Shown: one piece after another, positions 53,221-62,310 of the stretch
How the letters are laid out: the number at the start of each line of letters is the position of its first letter
How positions within the stretch are numbered: the stretch's first letter is position 1
Assembly (NCBI RefSeq): GCF_002849605.1
Contig: NZ_NPIB01000002.1
Coordinates: 148,520-212,519, forward strand
Direction: 5' to 3'
DNA length: 64,000 nt
From: Photobacterium carnosum
GTDB lineage: Bacteria > Pseudomonadota > Gammaproteobacteria > Enterobacterales > Vibrionaceae
Position numbers and translations under genes: made by a program
Notes under the pieces: model-generated
Seen by the model: the letters and a program-made list of their open reading frames with translations, nothing else
Told to the model about the DNA's origin: nothing
Databases searched by the model: none

Positions 53221-54966
53221 TTAATTATTCTGATACTGATCAAGATCGAACAATTTATCGCGAATAGCCCAAAAACGACCACTTTTGCGAGCAATAATAA
53301 TTTCTGGTGGTCGTAATCGATGTTCATTGTTTGCCACTTTTGTAGGGGCTGTATCAGTAAATGGACGATGTCGATCTACTAAGTGTGGATTAATAAATTT
53401 AGTCAGAAAATCATTTTTTTGAGTCTTGGTTGCTAACTGCCAAACCTCGTTAATTTCATTGTTTTCATCGCCGATATAAACCACTTTAAGTTGTGGTTTG
53501 CCAAATTTATTCTTACCCGGTTCTAAACGCATATCATGGCATTTCATGATCATGGCATCTTTGAGCTTTAATGCTTCACGTAGTTTTTTATCGGGATCAA
53601 CCATCACCGCATCACATTGATAACAGCGACGGGCTGCAATGTCGTTATCTGCGCCACATTCTTCGCAATATTTAGCGCGGAAACGATAACCACATTCTTC
53701 ACGTTCGCCTGTATCATCATCTTCAAAATAGCCTTGGCAACGGCGACCATAATGTTCAACCAGAAAACCAGCAGGATCAAGTTTGCCCCAAAAGCTATTA
53801 TTAAAACCACAAGCAGGGCAGGGAACCATGACTATTTCACTGTCGCTATTAGGTTTAGGATCGCCCACATCAGGTTGGTATAGGTCATAGCAGTTACCAG
53901 CATATTCAAGAATAAGGCAGTCTTTTTTACCTTCAAACAAACGTAAGCCTCGTCCTACAATTTGTTGATAAAGGCTAATAGATTCAGTGGGACGTAATAC
54001 TGCGATAAGATCTACATGAGGGGCGTCGAAACCGGTAGTTAATACTGATACGTTAACAAGGTATTTGATTTTTTGTGTTTTAAAATCGTTAATGATCCGA
54101 TCGCGTTCATCAAGTGGTGTATCTCCGATGACCAAAGCTGCATTTTCATGAGCGAGATATCCCATGATTTCTTGTGCATGATTAACTGTAGATGCAAAGA
54201 TCATAATACCACGGCGATCTTTAGCATAATCAATTACTTGTTCGATAATCAGCGGTGTTGCACGAGCTGATTTTTCGATCACATTATCAAGATCCGCTTC
54301 TTTATAATGACCAGTGTTCGAAGGTGTTAGTGATGAGAAATCATAACCTAATACAGCCATATCCATGACTTTAGGCTCAGTTAAAAATCCTTCATCAAGT
54401 AAATAACGGATCGGTAGTTCAAAAATACAATCTCGAAAGAAATGATCAGATTCGCTTTTGACTTGACCACGGGTATGGTATTTGTAAATCCAACCGCTCC
54501 CTAATCGATAGGGTGTTGCGGTAAGTCCAAGCACTTTAATATTGGGGTTTATTGTTTGTACGTGTTTAATGACTTTGCGATACGCACTGTTTTCATCATC
54601 AGGTACACGATGACATTCATCAATAACTAATAAAGAAAATTGCTCATTAAATTTATCAAGGCTATTTGCCATTGATTGAACAGAAGCAAACACTACTTGT
54701 TGATCGGTTTCTTTACGACCTAAGCCTGCAGAAAAAATAGCAGCTTTAAGACCATAGCTTTCGTATTTAGCGTGGTTTTGTTCAACTAATTCTTTAACAT
54801 GGGTGAGAACTAAAACTCGACCTCGTGCAATACGAGCTAGTTCAGCGACAATTAAGCTCTTACCTGAACCTGTCGGTAATGTAAGAACTGCAGGCGTGGA
54901 ATATTTTCGAAAATATTCAATGGTGACATTGACACTATCTTGTTGATATGGTCTTAGAGTATACAT
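53221..54966 (-). CDS. radD: RadD-like DNA repair helicase
   Basis: A 581-residue SF2 helicase closely resembling E. coli RadD (YejH, 586 aa) along its full length: TLRPYQQDSVNVTIEYF, Walker A LPTGSGKS, VIDECHRVPDDE, GLTATPYRLGSGWIY, TTGFDAPHVDLIAVLRPTES, QQIVGRGLRLFEG, and the zinc region VPCPACGFNNSFWGKLD through YCEECGADNDIAARRCYQCD. RadD acts in double-strand-break and post-replication repair and stimulates RecA strand exchange. A copy on a BREX island is probably additional to a chromosomal one. It is a separate unit upstream of brxR in reading order. Confidence 0.9.
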   Translation of the reverse strand: MYTLRPYQQDSVNVTIEYFRKYSTPAVLTLPTGSGKSLIVAELARIARGRVLVLTHVKELVEQNHAKYESYGLKAAIFSAGLGRKETDQQVVFASVQSMANSLDKFNEQFSLLVIDECHRVPDDENSAYRKVIKHVQTINPNIKVLGLTATPYRLGSGWIYKYHTRGQVKSESDHFFRDCIFELPIRYLLDEGFLTEPKVMDMAVLGYDFSSLTPSNTGHYKEADLDNVIEKSARATPLIIEQVIDYAKDRRGIMIFASTVNHAQEIMGYLAHENAALVIGDTPLDERDRIINDFKTQKIKYLVNVSVLTTGFDAPHVDLIAVLRPTESISLYQQIVGRGLRLFEGKKDCLILEYAGNCYDLYQPDVGDPKPNSDSEIVMVPCPACGFNNSFWGKLDPAGFLVEHYGRRCQGYFEDDDTGEREECGYRFRAKYCEECGADNDIAARRCYQCDAVMVDPDKKLREALKLKDAMIMKCHDMRLEPGKNKFGKPQLKVVYIGDENNEINEVWQLATKTQKNDFLTKFINPHLVDRHRPFTDTAPTKVANNEHRLRPPEIIIARKSGRFWAIRDKLFDLDQYQNN

Positions 54967-55038
54967 AGATAGTAATTACTATGAATTAAATCAATATTCT
55001 AACCTAAGACCAAAATATGGAGAAGGTATAATTACATA

Positions 55039-55449
55039 TTATGTCCCTTCGATTAAATAGTTCAAATCAAGATTAGGAATCCTACTTGCATTTTCAAATA
55101 TAGTTTCAATCAATTTTAATTGTGATCCACATTGTTGCTCTAATATTTCAATTTTAGCTTCTAATTTACGAGTTTTTTCTTTTAACTTTATATTTTCAAT
55201 CTCTAAATTTATTGTGGGGTAAGAGTCATTAACTAATAGATTTATTCCCTCTTTTTTTTGGTTGTATTTTTTAAGTTGATATTCGTTTTTTATACTAAGA
55301 TAAGAGTTTAGTGTTTGTCTTGTTGTCTTTATTTCTAATTCGTTTGTGATTTTATTAATTAATAAATTCCATGTTAATTTACCATTCCATGATCTAATTA
55401 TTGCTTGTATATTTCGTTGGTTTTCAGATGTTAATGATAAATATGCCAT
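55039..55449 (-). CDS. Small coiled-coil protein of the recombinase operon (TnpC/GmtX-like)
   Basis: A 136-residue helical protein. Residues 1-60 (MAYLSLTSENQRNIQAIIRSWNGKLTW...TTRQTLNSYLSIKNEY) may be a DNA-binding helical domain, and residues about 78-118 are a coiled coil (INLEIENIKLKEKTRKLEAKIEILEQQ). The layout of several tyrosine recombinases followed by a ~130-residue coiled-coil protein matches Tn554 (TnpC) and the gamma-mobile-trio elements (GmtX). It starts 2 nt after the stop of the 756-residue recombinase. Homology by search not tested. Confidence 0.6.
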   Translation of the reverse strand: MAYLSLTSENQRNIQAIIRSWNGKLTWNLLINKITNELEIKTTRQTLNSYLSIKNEYQLKKYNQKKEGINLLVNDSYPTINLEIENIKLKEKTRKLEAKIEILEQQCGSQLKLIETIFENASRIPNLDLNYLIEGT

Positions 55450-55451
55450 AT

Positions 55452-57722
55452 CTATTTATTTAATTTAAATTTTGCTAATAGTAGTGATAGTTCCTTACTA
55501 TCTTCCTGTTTATCATTGTTTTTTAAGTTACTTATGATTAAATTCAACGCCTTATCAACATTTATTATATTTACAGTTAATGAATTAACTTTTTTTGTTG
55601 TAGAATTTGATATTTTAAATTCGTTACTATTTTTAATGAATCTAATAAGTGAACCATCTTTTAATTCTTTGTCTGTCATGATTTCAATTAATTTTTTCAA
55701 CATTTTTGTATTATAAAAATGAATTTTAAACCATTCTTGTAAGTTCTTGAAATTTCGGATTTGTGGATTTTTACTTACCTTATATAAACGTATTTTTTGA
55801 ATTTGGTAATCTTTTTTTAATATATCTAATGCATTAGAATCGCCTTTTACATGACAACTATAAACGCACAATGTACAATGAGAAACAAAATCATTTAGAT
55901 ATATGCATGGTGATGTTATCAGATTTTGAGTACAAATTCCTGTGGCAGTGATACTAGCAGAATCATTATTAGTTGCTTTCTTATACTCTTCAAAAGATAT
56001 CAATTTTATTTCCTTTTTATTAATGTCTTCATTGGTATTTATAAAAGCAATTTGAGATATTCTATCTTCATCTGGTATATGAATGTATTCATATGTTTGG
56101 TTTGAATTTTTTCTGCCAGACCACATACTGATAATATCTATTGGGATACCACTCTCTGATGCCTTTGTATTTAACCAATGACGGAATTGATGTGGTGTTA
56201 TATACAAATCTGAACCTAATCCAAAGTGTTCAAAAATTGTTTTGTTTTTTCCTCTTTTTATATTACTAGTCCATTTTTTCAATGAACGTGAAAATAATGT
56301 ACTTAAACTTGATAGTTTAGCAATGGAATAAAAACTTTTTTGAAAAGGATACTGATTACAGCCTAGATCAAGTTGTGCTCCATTAAAACAGAATAATGAT
56401 TCAGATAATTTAATTTTATTTGATGAAATTCTATCATAAGGAAATAATGGATTAATTATATATATATGTTGTATCCATCTTTTTTGAAATTCTTCAACAG
56501 TACTATTTTTTCCTAATATATCAAACATTACATTATATTTTGAAGATACACACCCAATTAGAGTATTGAGGTTGTCTCTTCTATATCTTAGTTTATCACT
56601 ATTCTTTAATTCACTAATATGTTTATATGTTTTTTCTTTTGGTTTACTGTCAAGTCTTATCATTTGCTCTTGATTTTTATAAAAACCTAAAATATAACCA
56701 AGTTGAAAGATATTTACGGGTATATTTAAATTGAATTTTGATATTAATTCTGAATTGAAATTACCTAATAATTTATGTAAAGGGCTAGTTGGATTTTCAT
56801 AAAAACGACATAAAACCCTTGTTGATTCGCAGATTTTATTGAAAAAATTTAAAGTTCTTTCTATAGGATCTTTCATCGATTTTAGGATATGATTTCTATT
56901 GTCTTTATAATTTTTTGAACCTTGCCATTCCATCCAGTAGACTGTTTTTTCTATTTTTTGGTTGTCTTTTAATTGAACGTCTGTATATTTTGATAAGTCT
57001 TGAGTTCTTAATGTAAGTTGCTCTGCTGAAACCCTATTGGGTGAAGAAATAGCAAGTGCACTCATGCCGATGACATAATGATATCTAAGGCCTTCATAAA
57101 TAGGTGTAATATCATCTGTTTTTCGTGGTATTAATTGATTAAATATACCACCTAGAGCTGATAGCGCTCTTTCATCAGGAAGTTTTGATTTTTTTCTTTC
57201 TTCACGCTCATCTGCATATCTAGCATTAACATCTTTTATTTTAGGTTTTATTAATGATTTTCTAATAAAACCATTATCCTGGCACCAATAAAAAAATTCA
57301 CTGCCGTCTTTAAGTTTTCTCATATCGTCTTTAGAAGAATATATTTTATTTAATATATCTTGATTCAATAAGTGTAATTCATCTATTAGAATATGGAAGT
57401 ATCTTCCTGAAATTAATATGTGACGAATTGATTCTTTATTTTTAAATGTTGAGATGATATGTAATGTAAATGCCATAGCGACCTTTTTTTTATTATTGTC
57501 TAATACTTCATTTTTGGTATAATTCTTGGTTCTTATGGGATTTTTAATTAACAATGGATTTAAAAAGTATATATTTTGCTTAGTACCATCTTCATATACA
57601 TAAATCCATATATTATCATCCCATGATGCTCGTTTATTATCTTTATTATAAATATTGGTTAAATCATTATTCATAACTTCTTTTAAATGGTTATCTAAGT
57701 TTTCTTTATAAATATTAATCAT
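55452..57722 (-). CDS. Tyrosine recombinase 3 of the operon, 756 aa
   Basis: A large recombinase. The C-terminal catalytic region has SPNRVSAEQLTLR (first Arg), ITPHQFRHWLNTKASESGIP (H..R box), IISMWSGRKNSNQTYEYIH (final Trp/His position and Tyr nucleophile). After it comes a Cys cluster (CTQN...CIYLNDF...CTLCVYSCH) that may bind zinc, and a further ~110 residues. It overlaps recombinase 2 by 8 nt. Resembles the long TnpB/GmtZ-type recombinases of Tn554-like elements in size and position; likely works with its neighbours in integrating the island. Confidence 0.75.
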   Translation of the reverse strand: MINIYKENLDNHLKEVMNNDLTNIYNKDNKRASWDDNIWIYVYEDGTKQNIYFLNPLLIKNPIRTKNYTKNEVLDNNKKKVAMAFTLHIISTFKNKESIRHILISGRYFHILIDELHLLNQDILNKIYSSKDDMRKLKDGSEFFYWCQDNGFIRKSLIKPKIKDVNARYADEREERKKSKLPDERALSALGGIFNQLIPRKTDDITPIYEGLRYHYVIGMSALAISSPNRVSAEQLTLRTQDLSKYTDVQLKDNQKIEKTVYWMEWQGSKNYKDNRNHILKSMKDPIERTLNFFNKICESTRVLCRFYENPTSPLHKLLGNFNSELISKFNLNIPVNIFQLGYILGFYKNQEQMIRLDSKPKEKTYKHISELKNSDKLRYRRDNLNTLIGCVSSKYNVMFDILGKNSTVEEFQKRWIQHIYIINPLFPYDRISSNKIKLSESLFCFNGAQLDLGCNQYPFQKSFYSIAKLSSLSTLFSRSLKKWTSNIKRGKNKTIFEHFGLGSDLYITPHQFRHWLNTKASESGIPIDIISMWSGRKNSNQTYEYIHIPDEDRISQIAFINTNEDINKKEIKLISFEEYKKATNNDSASITATGICTQNLITSPCIYLNDFVSHCTLCVYSCHVKGDSNALDILKKDYQIQKIRLYKVSKNPQIRNFKNLQEWFKIHFYNTKMLKKLIEIMTDKELKDGSLIRFIKNSNEFKISNSTTKKVNSLTVNIINVDKALNLIISNLKNNDKQEDSKELSLLLAKFKLNK

Positions 57723-59328
57723 AATCTTTATCCTTATTTAATTTTAATTGACATGATTCAATAGTTTTTTCTATGAGTTTTATTTGTGTTGATAGTCGTG
57801 ATAGGTTTGAAATTGGCTCACCTAAACTCTTCCTTATGTCATATTTCCTATTGGCTTCTTGTAATACAGCATCATGATTAGCCGTAATTAAAGCATGAAA
57901 ATTATCACAACCATAACAACCAATAGGGCGGCTAGATTTACAATTAGAGCAGGTATGATTACAATCATTTTGGCCTAATATAATTGAATCTTCATTAATA
58001 ATAATATTCTTTGATTTATCAAGTATGTCTATTATGTTTTTAGAAAAAATATGGTTTATAAAATCATTCGCAATAAATTTTTCATCAATCATATTTCTTT
58101 CATTATGATTTAAATCTATATATGATTTTACTGCTTTTTCTGTTATCTGTGTTATTTTTGCAACCTCATTAATAGGAAGTCCTTTGAGAATTGCAGCTGT
58201 ATTTATAGTGTGTCGCCATCGGTTATTTAATATGGGGATATTCATTATTTTTGATTTTTGATTAATGATTCGAGAAAAATATTCTATTGGGTAATGAAAG
58301 CTTTGACTTTTTTCTGTGATCATTAAAATGAATTCTTCAATATTTTTTGTTTCTATTTCAAATAAAGTATCACAGAAGAAAATAGGGCATAAAGAAAAAA
58401 TAGATTCAAAGGTATCATCTTCTATTTGTCCGAAGTTTTTTTTAAAATATATTTTTAGGCTTTTTTTATAAGAACATCTATAGAATAATAATTCTTCAGA
58501 AATATCATGATTAATTATTAAAGGATATTTTTCAACATTTTTCCTGAATTTAAGATCACCTTGTTTTCCTTTAAACATCCTCACTTGTAGCTCATTTATA
58601 TCAGAATAGTTATATATATTTTTTATCTCTATATCGTTAAAATTTGAACCTACTGGGATTATATCAATCCATTTTAAACATGATAATTGGGATGGTCTTC
58701 TTACTAATCCCATCATCAATCTTATAGCGATTAAAAGTCCAAGATGCTTTAATTTCTTTTTCATAAGATAATTCATATTATCTTTTGACTCTATTATTTG
58801 TTTCTCTATGGATTGGCGAATTTTGTTATTTAGTTTTGTTATTATTGAATATTTTTCAACATCAGAATAGGAGTGTTTTTTAGAGTCGTAATTTTTATTA
58901 TTATTTACTTTGACAGTCATTAAATAATTGTAGGTATCTACATATTTTAGCTTGTTATGGTAAGTTAGATGTTTAAATAGAATTTGTAATGCCTTAATAT
59001 TGTGATTGTTAATATTTGGTAATGATAGTTTAATATCTTTTATCGATAAAGATTTATAACTTTCACTTTTCAAACAGTAAGTCATATTTTTTATTGTGGA
59101 TATAGATAAAGTAGTAGCTGCTTTTGCGATAGTTAATTTTATATCTATAATTGTTTCATTATCAAAATTTTTTTCTTTAAGGAAGTGTAAATTTAGACGA
59201 ATTCCATTTCTTCCTACATCATTTAAAAGCCATGAATCATCTAACGCATTAAAAGTAAGCCCATTTGACGAGATAAATTCAATAGTTTCTCTGTTTAATA
59301 TATTATTTGTTGAGTTATTGTTAATCAT
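57715..59328 (-). CDS. Tyrosine recombinase-like protein 2 of the operon, 537 aa
   Basis: The catalytic region is degenerate: VRRPSQLSCLKW has the first Arg, but the second box reads NNRWRHTINTAAILKG with Asn in place of the usual first His, and VKSYIDLNHNE carries a candidate Tyr. A zinc-like cluster follows (CNHTCSNCKSSRPIGCYGCDNF) and then a helical tail. It may be a structural partner rather than an active recombinase. It starts 3 nt after recombinase 1 and overlaps recombinase 3. Confidence 0.65.
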   Translation of the reverse strand: MINNNSTNNILNRETIEFISSNGLTFNALDDSWLLNDVGRNGIRLNLHFLKEKNFDNETIIDIKLTIAKAATTLSISTIKNMTYCLKSESYKSLSIKDIKLSLPNINNHNIKALQILFKHLTYHNKLKYVDTYNYLMTVKVNNNKNYDSKKHSYSDVEKYSIITKLNNKIRQSIEKQIIESKDNMNYLMKKKLKHLGLLIAIRLMMGLVRRPSQLSCLKWIDIIPVGSNFNDIEIKNIYNYSDINELQVRMFKGKQGDLKFRKNVEKYPLIINHDISEELLFYRCSYKKSLKIYFKKNFGQIEDDTFESIFSLCPIFFCDTLFEIETKNIEEFILMITEKSQSFHYPIEYFSRIINQKSKIMNIPILNNRWRHTINTAAILKGLPINEVAKITQITEKAVKSYIDLNHNERNMIDEKFIANDFINHIFSKNIIDILDKSKNIIINEDSIILGQNDCNHTCSNCKSSRPIGCYGCDNFHALITANHDAVLQEANRKYDIRKSLGEPISNLSRLSTQIKLIEKTIESCQLKLNKDKDYD

Positions 59329-59331
59329 AAT

Positions 59332-60579
59332 TTACCTATCTATATTTGATGTTATTTCTTCTTGTATTTTTTTCATTATCTCTTGTGTTTTTTTCTGTAA
59401 AGAATATTCATTATATATATTCCCCATCTTTGAATCTGGATTCCACCCCATAAGGAAATTACGGATTGATTCTTTATCTATATTTGTTGCGTCTGTATTG
59501 TTTATTGTATCTTCGAATAATTCATTCCATTTATGTCTTAATGTGTGTGGCGTGATATGTATATTTAATGAGATAGAGATTTTATTAAATATTTTATTAT
59601 ATGATTGCAATGAAAGAGGGGACCCTATCGTATTTTTTGTATTCATCTCTGTTACAAAAAGGAAATTATGTTTTTCTGCGTTTGGGGTTTTTTCTCTTAC
59701 TTTTGTTATATAATATTTGATATCTTTCATTAGGTTTTGTGTAATATAAATGCTATGTTCTCTAGTTTTTTGTCTAGCTTTAAAAAGTCTATCATCTGTT
59801 TCATTATCATGATCTCTAGTTATTTTTATCTCATCAAATGTACCGTACATTTTTAAATCTGATATTTTTATATTTGCACAAGCCCCACGCCTTATTCCTG
59901 TTTCGATCAGTAATGATATAATTAAAAAGTTCCTAAATTTATTATGCTTAAATGGGTTGTTTTGTGAATGTGGTTGAATTAAATCAATTAATTCTTTAAA
60001 TTTATCATCTGATATAATTTTTTTGTTTGATCTAACTTTAGAGTTTGTTTTTTTGAAATTATTATTTCCATTAGATAAATATTCTTTTAGTACTTCCCAT
60101 TTTTTTTCTATTTTTTCATAGTCATTATAATCGATATAAACTCTTTTTATTGTTCTGTCCATAAAATGAATAAGTCTATTAATTCTTTTTTTTGTACTAT
60201 CTGGCTTTAATAAATTATTCCGATAATTGGCCATGTGAATTAAATTTTCAACTTTTTTACTAGAGACTCTTTTCATACTTATAGTTGGTTTTTTTTCTGT
60301 AGATGACTTCGTTGCTTTATTTAAGAATATATCTATTTCTCTTCTTGTTAATAGCTCTCTGGAGATTATTCTTTCAATTAAATTAATCGGTGGTGATAGT
60401 GAGTGAAAAAAATTAATAATGTACTTTAATTCATAAGCATATGTTATTTTAGAATTAAAAGATGCTGTTTTCATATCTATATTTAAATAGTTTGATATAT
60501 GATGTGATACTGGAATTTGATCATCATTAACTATTGAAACATATGTTTCATGATTACATTTATATACTTTAACAATCAT
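59332..60579 (-). CDS. Tyrosine recombinase 1 of the operon, 415 aa
   Basis: A tyrosine recombinase with N-terminal SAM-like core-binding helices and a C-terminal catalytic domain: ETGIRRGACANIKISDLK (first Arg), ITPHTLRHKWNELFED (H..R), NFLMGWNPDSKMGNIYNEYS (Trp at the third-box position and Tyr nucleophile). All key residues are present. It is the first gene of the four-gene operon and the probable main integrase. The DNA here is strikingly AT-rich, even for this window, so the operon may have a separate origin from BREX. Confidence 0.8.
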   Translation of the reverse strand: MIVKVYKCNHETYVSIVNDDQIPVSHHISNYLNIDMKTASFNSKITYAYELKYIINFFHSLSPPINLIERIISRELLTRREIDIFLNKATKSSTEKKPTISMKRVSSKKVENLIHMANYRNNLLKPDSTKKRINRLIHFMDRTIKRVYIDYNDYEKIEKKWEVLKEYLSNGNNNFKKTNSKVRSNKKIISDDKFKELIDLIQPHSQNNPFKHNKFRNFLIISLLIETGIRRGACANIKISDLKMYGTFDEIKITRDHDNETDDRLFKARQKTREHSIYITQNLMKDIKYYITKVREKTPNAEKHNFLFVTEMNTKNTIGSPLSLQSYNKIFNKISISLNIHITPHTLRHKWNELFEDTINNTDATNIDKESIRNFLMGWNPDSKMGNIYNEYSLQKKTQEIMKKIQEEITSNIDR

Positions 60580-61166
60580 TTAAATTCAAATCTCTGCTGT
60601 TTTAAACTATATTCCTATATTATTTTATGTTTGTAAATTGTTATTTTTCAATGTATTTTTAACGCTAACTGTTTATTTTAAAAGACGATTTTATTTTTTA
60701 TAATATAATTTAAGTACAATAAAAATTAAAAGTGTAAGCATTTTTATTTTTAATGAATAACATTAAGTTTTTAATTGTAACCTTATGTTTTTAAAGTGTT
60801 ATTTTTAAAGTATTATTTTTATTTTTTGTTTTTGTTTTTTATGATGATGGTTGTTATTTGGTGGTTGCTATTAATAATATATTTTGAAAACGTAAGAGAA
60901 TATTTAATGGTGATTTTATTTTATCTGATATTTTTTGTTTAAATGTGATCTTGATTACTATTTATTTGGCATGCATCATTGTGAAATGGGATATACAAAT
61001 GGAGGTGCTGTAGATTTAAGTGATCATCATCATATTTATTTTGGTATGTTGTCTGTAAAAATGTGGTATTGAAATACTACATATTACTGTTAGCTAACAA
61101 TTTTCGTTCAATATTGGTATTTTTGGGGTGGTATTGTAGCTCCTGCTTTTTTGTATATAAGATTCA
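60580..61166. other. AT-rich intergenic region, no gene seen
   Basis: About 590 bp of very AT-rich sequence between the recombinase operon and the resolvase gene. No convincing frame, RNA gene or repeat is seen. The promoter of the recombinase operon should lie within its first ~150 bp. Confidence 0.5.
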
Positions 61167-61757
61167 TTACGGTATCAAATTTTTAGCCCGTTGAACCGTA
61201 CTAGGATTACATCCTACTTGCATGGCCACTTCTCGGACGGATAAGCCTTGTTCTAACAGTTCGATAATTTTTGCCTTACGTTCCATGTTTGGCTTACGTC
61301 CTGAAAACTTTTTAGCCCATAGCTTCGGATCCTGTTTAATTGCTTGGCGTCCAGCTTCAGCACTGGCTAAACGATTTTTGCGTTCTGCTGCTGCCATTGC
61401 AGTGATCATGGTCAATTGAATATTGGTTGTCATGTCTTGCATATCATTACCGGAGTAAGCAAAGGTCATATTCTGATTAATGGTTTTGATTGTCACACCA
61501 CGGTTTAACAGCTCGCGGATAGTTGTCTCTGAATCGTGATAGTCACGGCCTAAGCGATCAATCCACCAAACTACCAGCACATCATCTTTTCTTAATTTAT
61601 CCAGTAATCGGCTTAATTGTTCACGCTCTGTTGCTGGTACTGTTCCACTACAAATATCGGTTGATATTTCGATACTAGGATATGCTTTTAAAATATCCGT
61701 AACTTGGCTATCTGTTGTTTGTGTTGTTGTTGATACTCGAACGTATGCAAATTCCAT
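61167..61757 (-). CDS. Serine recombinase (resolvase/invertase family)
   Basis: A 196-residue small serine recombinase: YVRVSTTTQ with catalytic Ser9, VVWWIDRLGRDYHDS, MTFAYSGNDMQDM, MAAAERKNRLASAEAGRQAI (long E helix), SGRKPNMERKAKI, and the C-terminal HTH LSVREVAMQVGCNPSTVQRAK. Typical length and full catalytic set. It resolves or inverts DNA at its own sites; repeated AAAAGCATACGAA motifs directly upstream are candidate res subsites. It could resolve plasmid or island multimers or be left from a Tn3-type transposon; no transposase or terminal repeats are present. Confidence 0.9.
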   Translation of the reverse strand: MEFAYVRVSTTTQTTDSQVTDILKAYPSIEISTDICSGTVPATEREQLSRLLDKLRKDDVLVVWWIDRLGRDYHDSETTIRELLNRGVTIKTINQNMTFAYSGNDMQDMTTNIQLTMITAMAAAERKNRLASAEAGRQAIKQDPKLWAKKFSGRKPNMERKAKIIELLEQGLSVREVAMQVGCNPSTVQRAKNLIP

Positions 61758-61830
61758 TTTATCTTTCCCGTCGTGTGCTTATGGTTATTATGTGCTAAAT
61801 GTATCGTGTGCATATCGAAAAGTAAACACC

Positions 61831-61893
61831 AAAAGCATACGAAATAGGGGATATTTATCCGTATGCAGTAGGGCATAATTAAAAGCATACGAA
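61831..61893. promoter_or_regulatory. Candidate res site of the serine recombinase
   Basis: AAAAGCATACGAA at 61831-61843 and 61881-61893, 50 bp apart, with an inverted CGTATGC at 61860-61866 between them, upstream of the resolvase gene as res sites usually are. Confidence 0.4.
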
Positions 61894-62310
61894 TTTTCAA
61901 GGGGTACCTATTGGGGCGTTCATTGTGTTGGTGCGATGATTTATGGATTAAGCAACATGGTTAACAAAATAATAATGCCTCTTTTTTATCGTATGTTAAT
62001 GACAACAAATCGAAAAATAAGCAGTTTATGTGATGTTTGAGGTGAATTTGGATCCTGTTCTTTATCCCCGGTAGATAAATTTAGAACATGTGATTACATT
62101 GATATGCTACTTAAGATGGTCATAACGTTTCTATCATTACTTTGATAATTATTTCGACTCTGACAGATGGATTCGCTACAGCATAAATGCAATTTGAAGA
62201 ATGAGCTGAATATGAAGCATCATTTAAAAATTTTCTTATTTGAAGTGTGCGTATCTGTTAAAAGGGTAGGGTTGACCTCTTCCTTTACATTATTCTTTAC
62301 AGAATAAAGG
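61894..62310. other. Right end of the island, no clear gene
   Basis: About 420 bp between the candidate res site and the junction. No frame with an RBS or recognisable product. A TTATTCT/AGAATAA hairpin lies at about 62290-62307 close to the junction. Confidence 0.4.

Noticed and set aside
59096-59713. 205-codon plus-strand frame opposite the recombinase genes
   Set aside because: It is the antisense of AT-rich recombinase coding sequence, hydrophobic by composition, and spans two genes.
61688-61900. 70-codon minus-strand frame upstream of the resolvase
   Set aside because: It overlaps the resolvase N-terminus in another frame and reads through the candidate res repeats.
31534-62310. CCTTTAT terminal inverted repeats of the island
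   Set aside because: The motif occurs inside both ends but at different distances from the core, so it is not good evidence of true terminal repeats.
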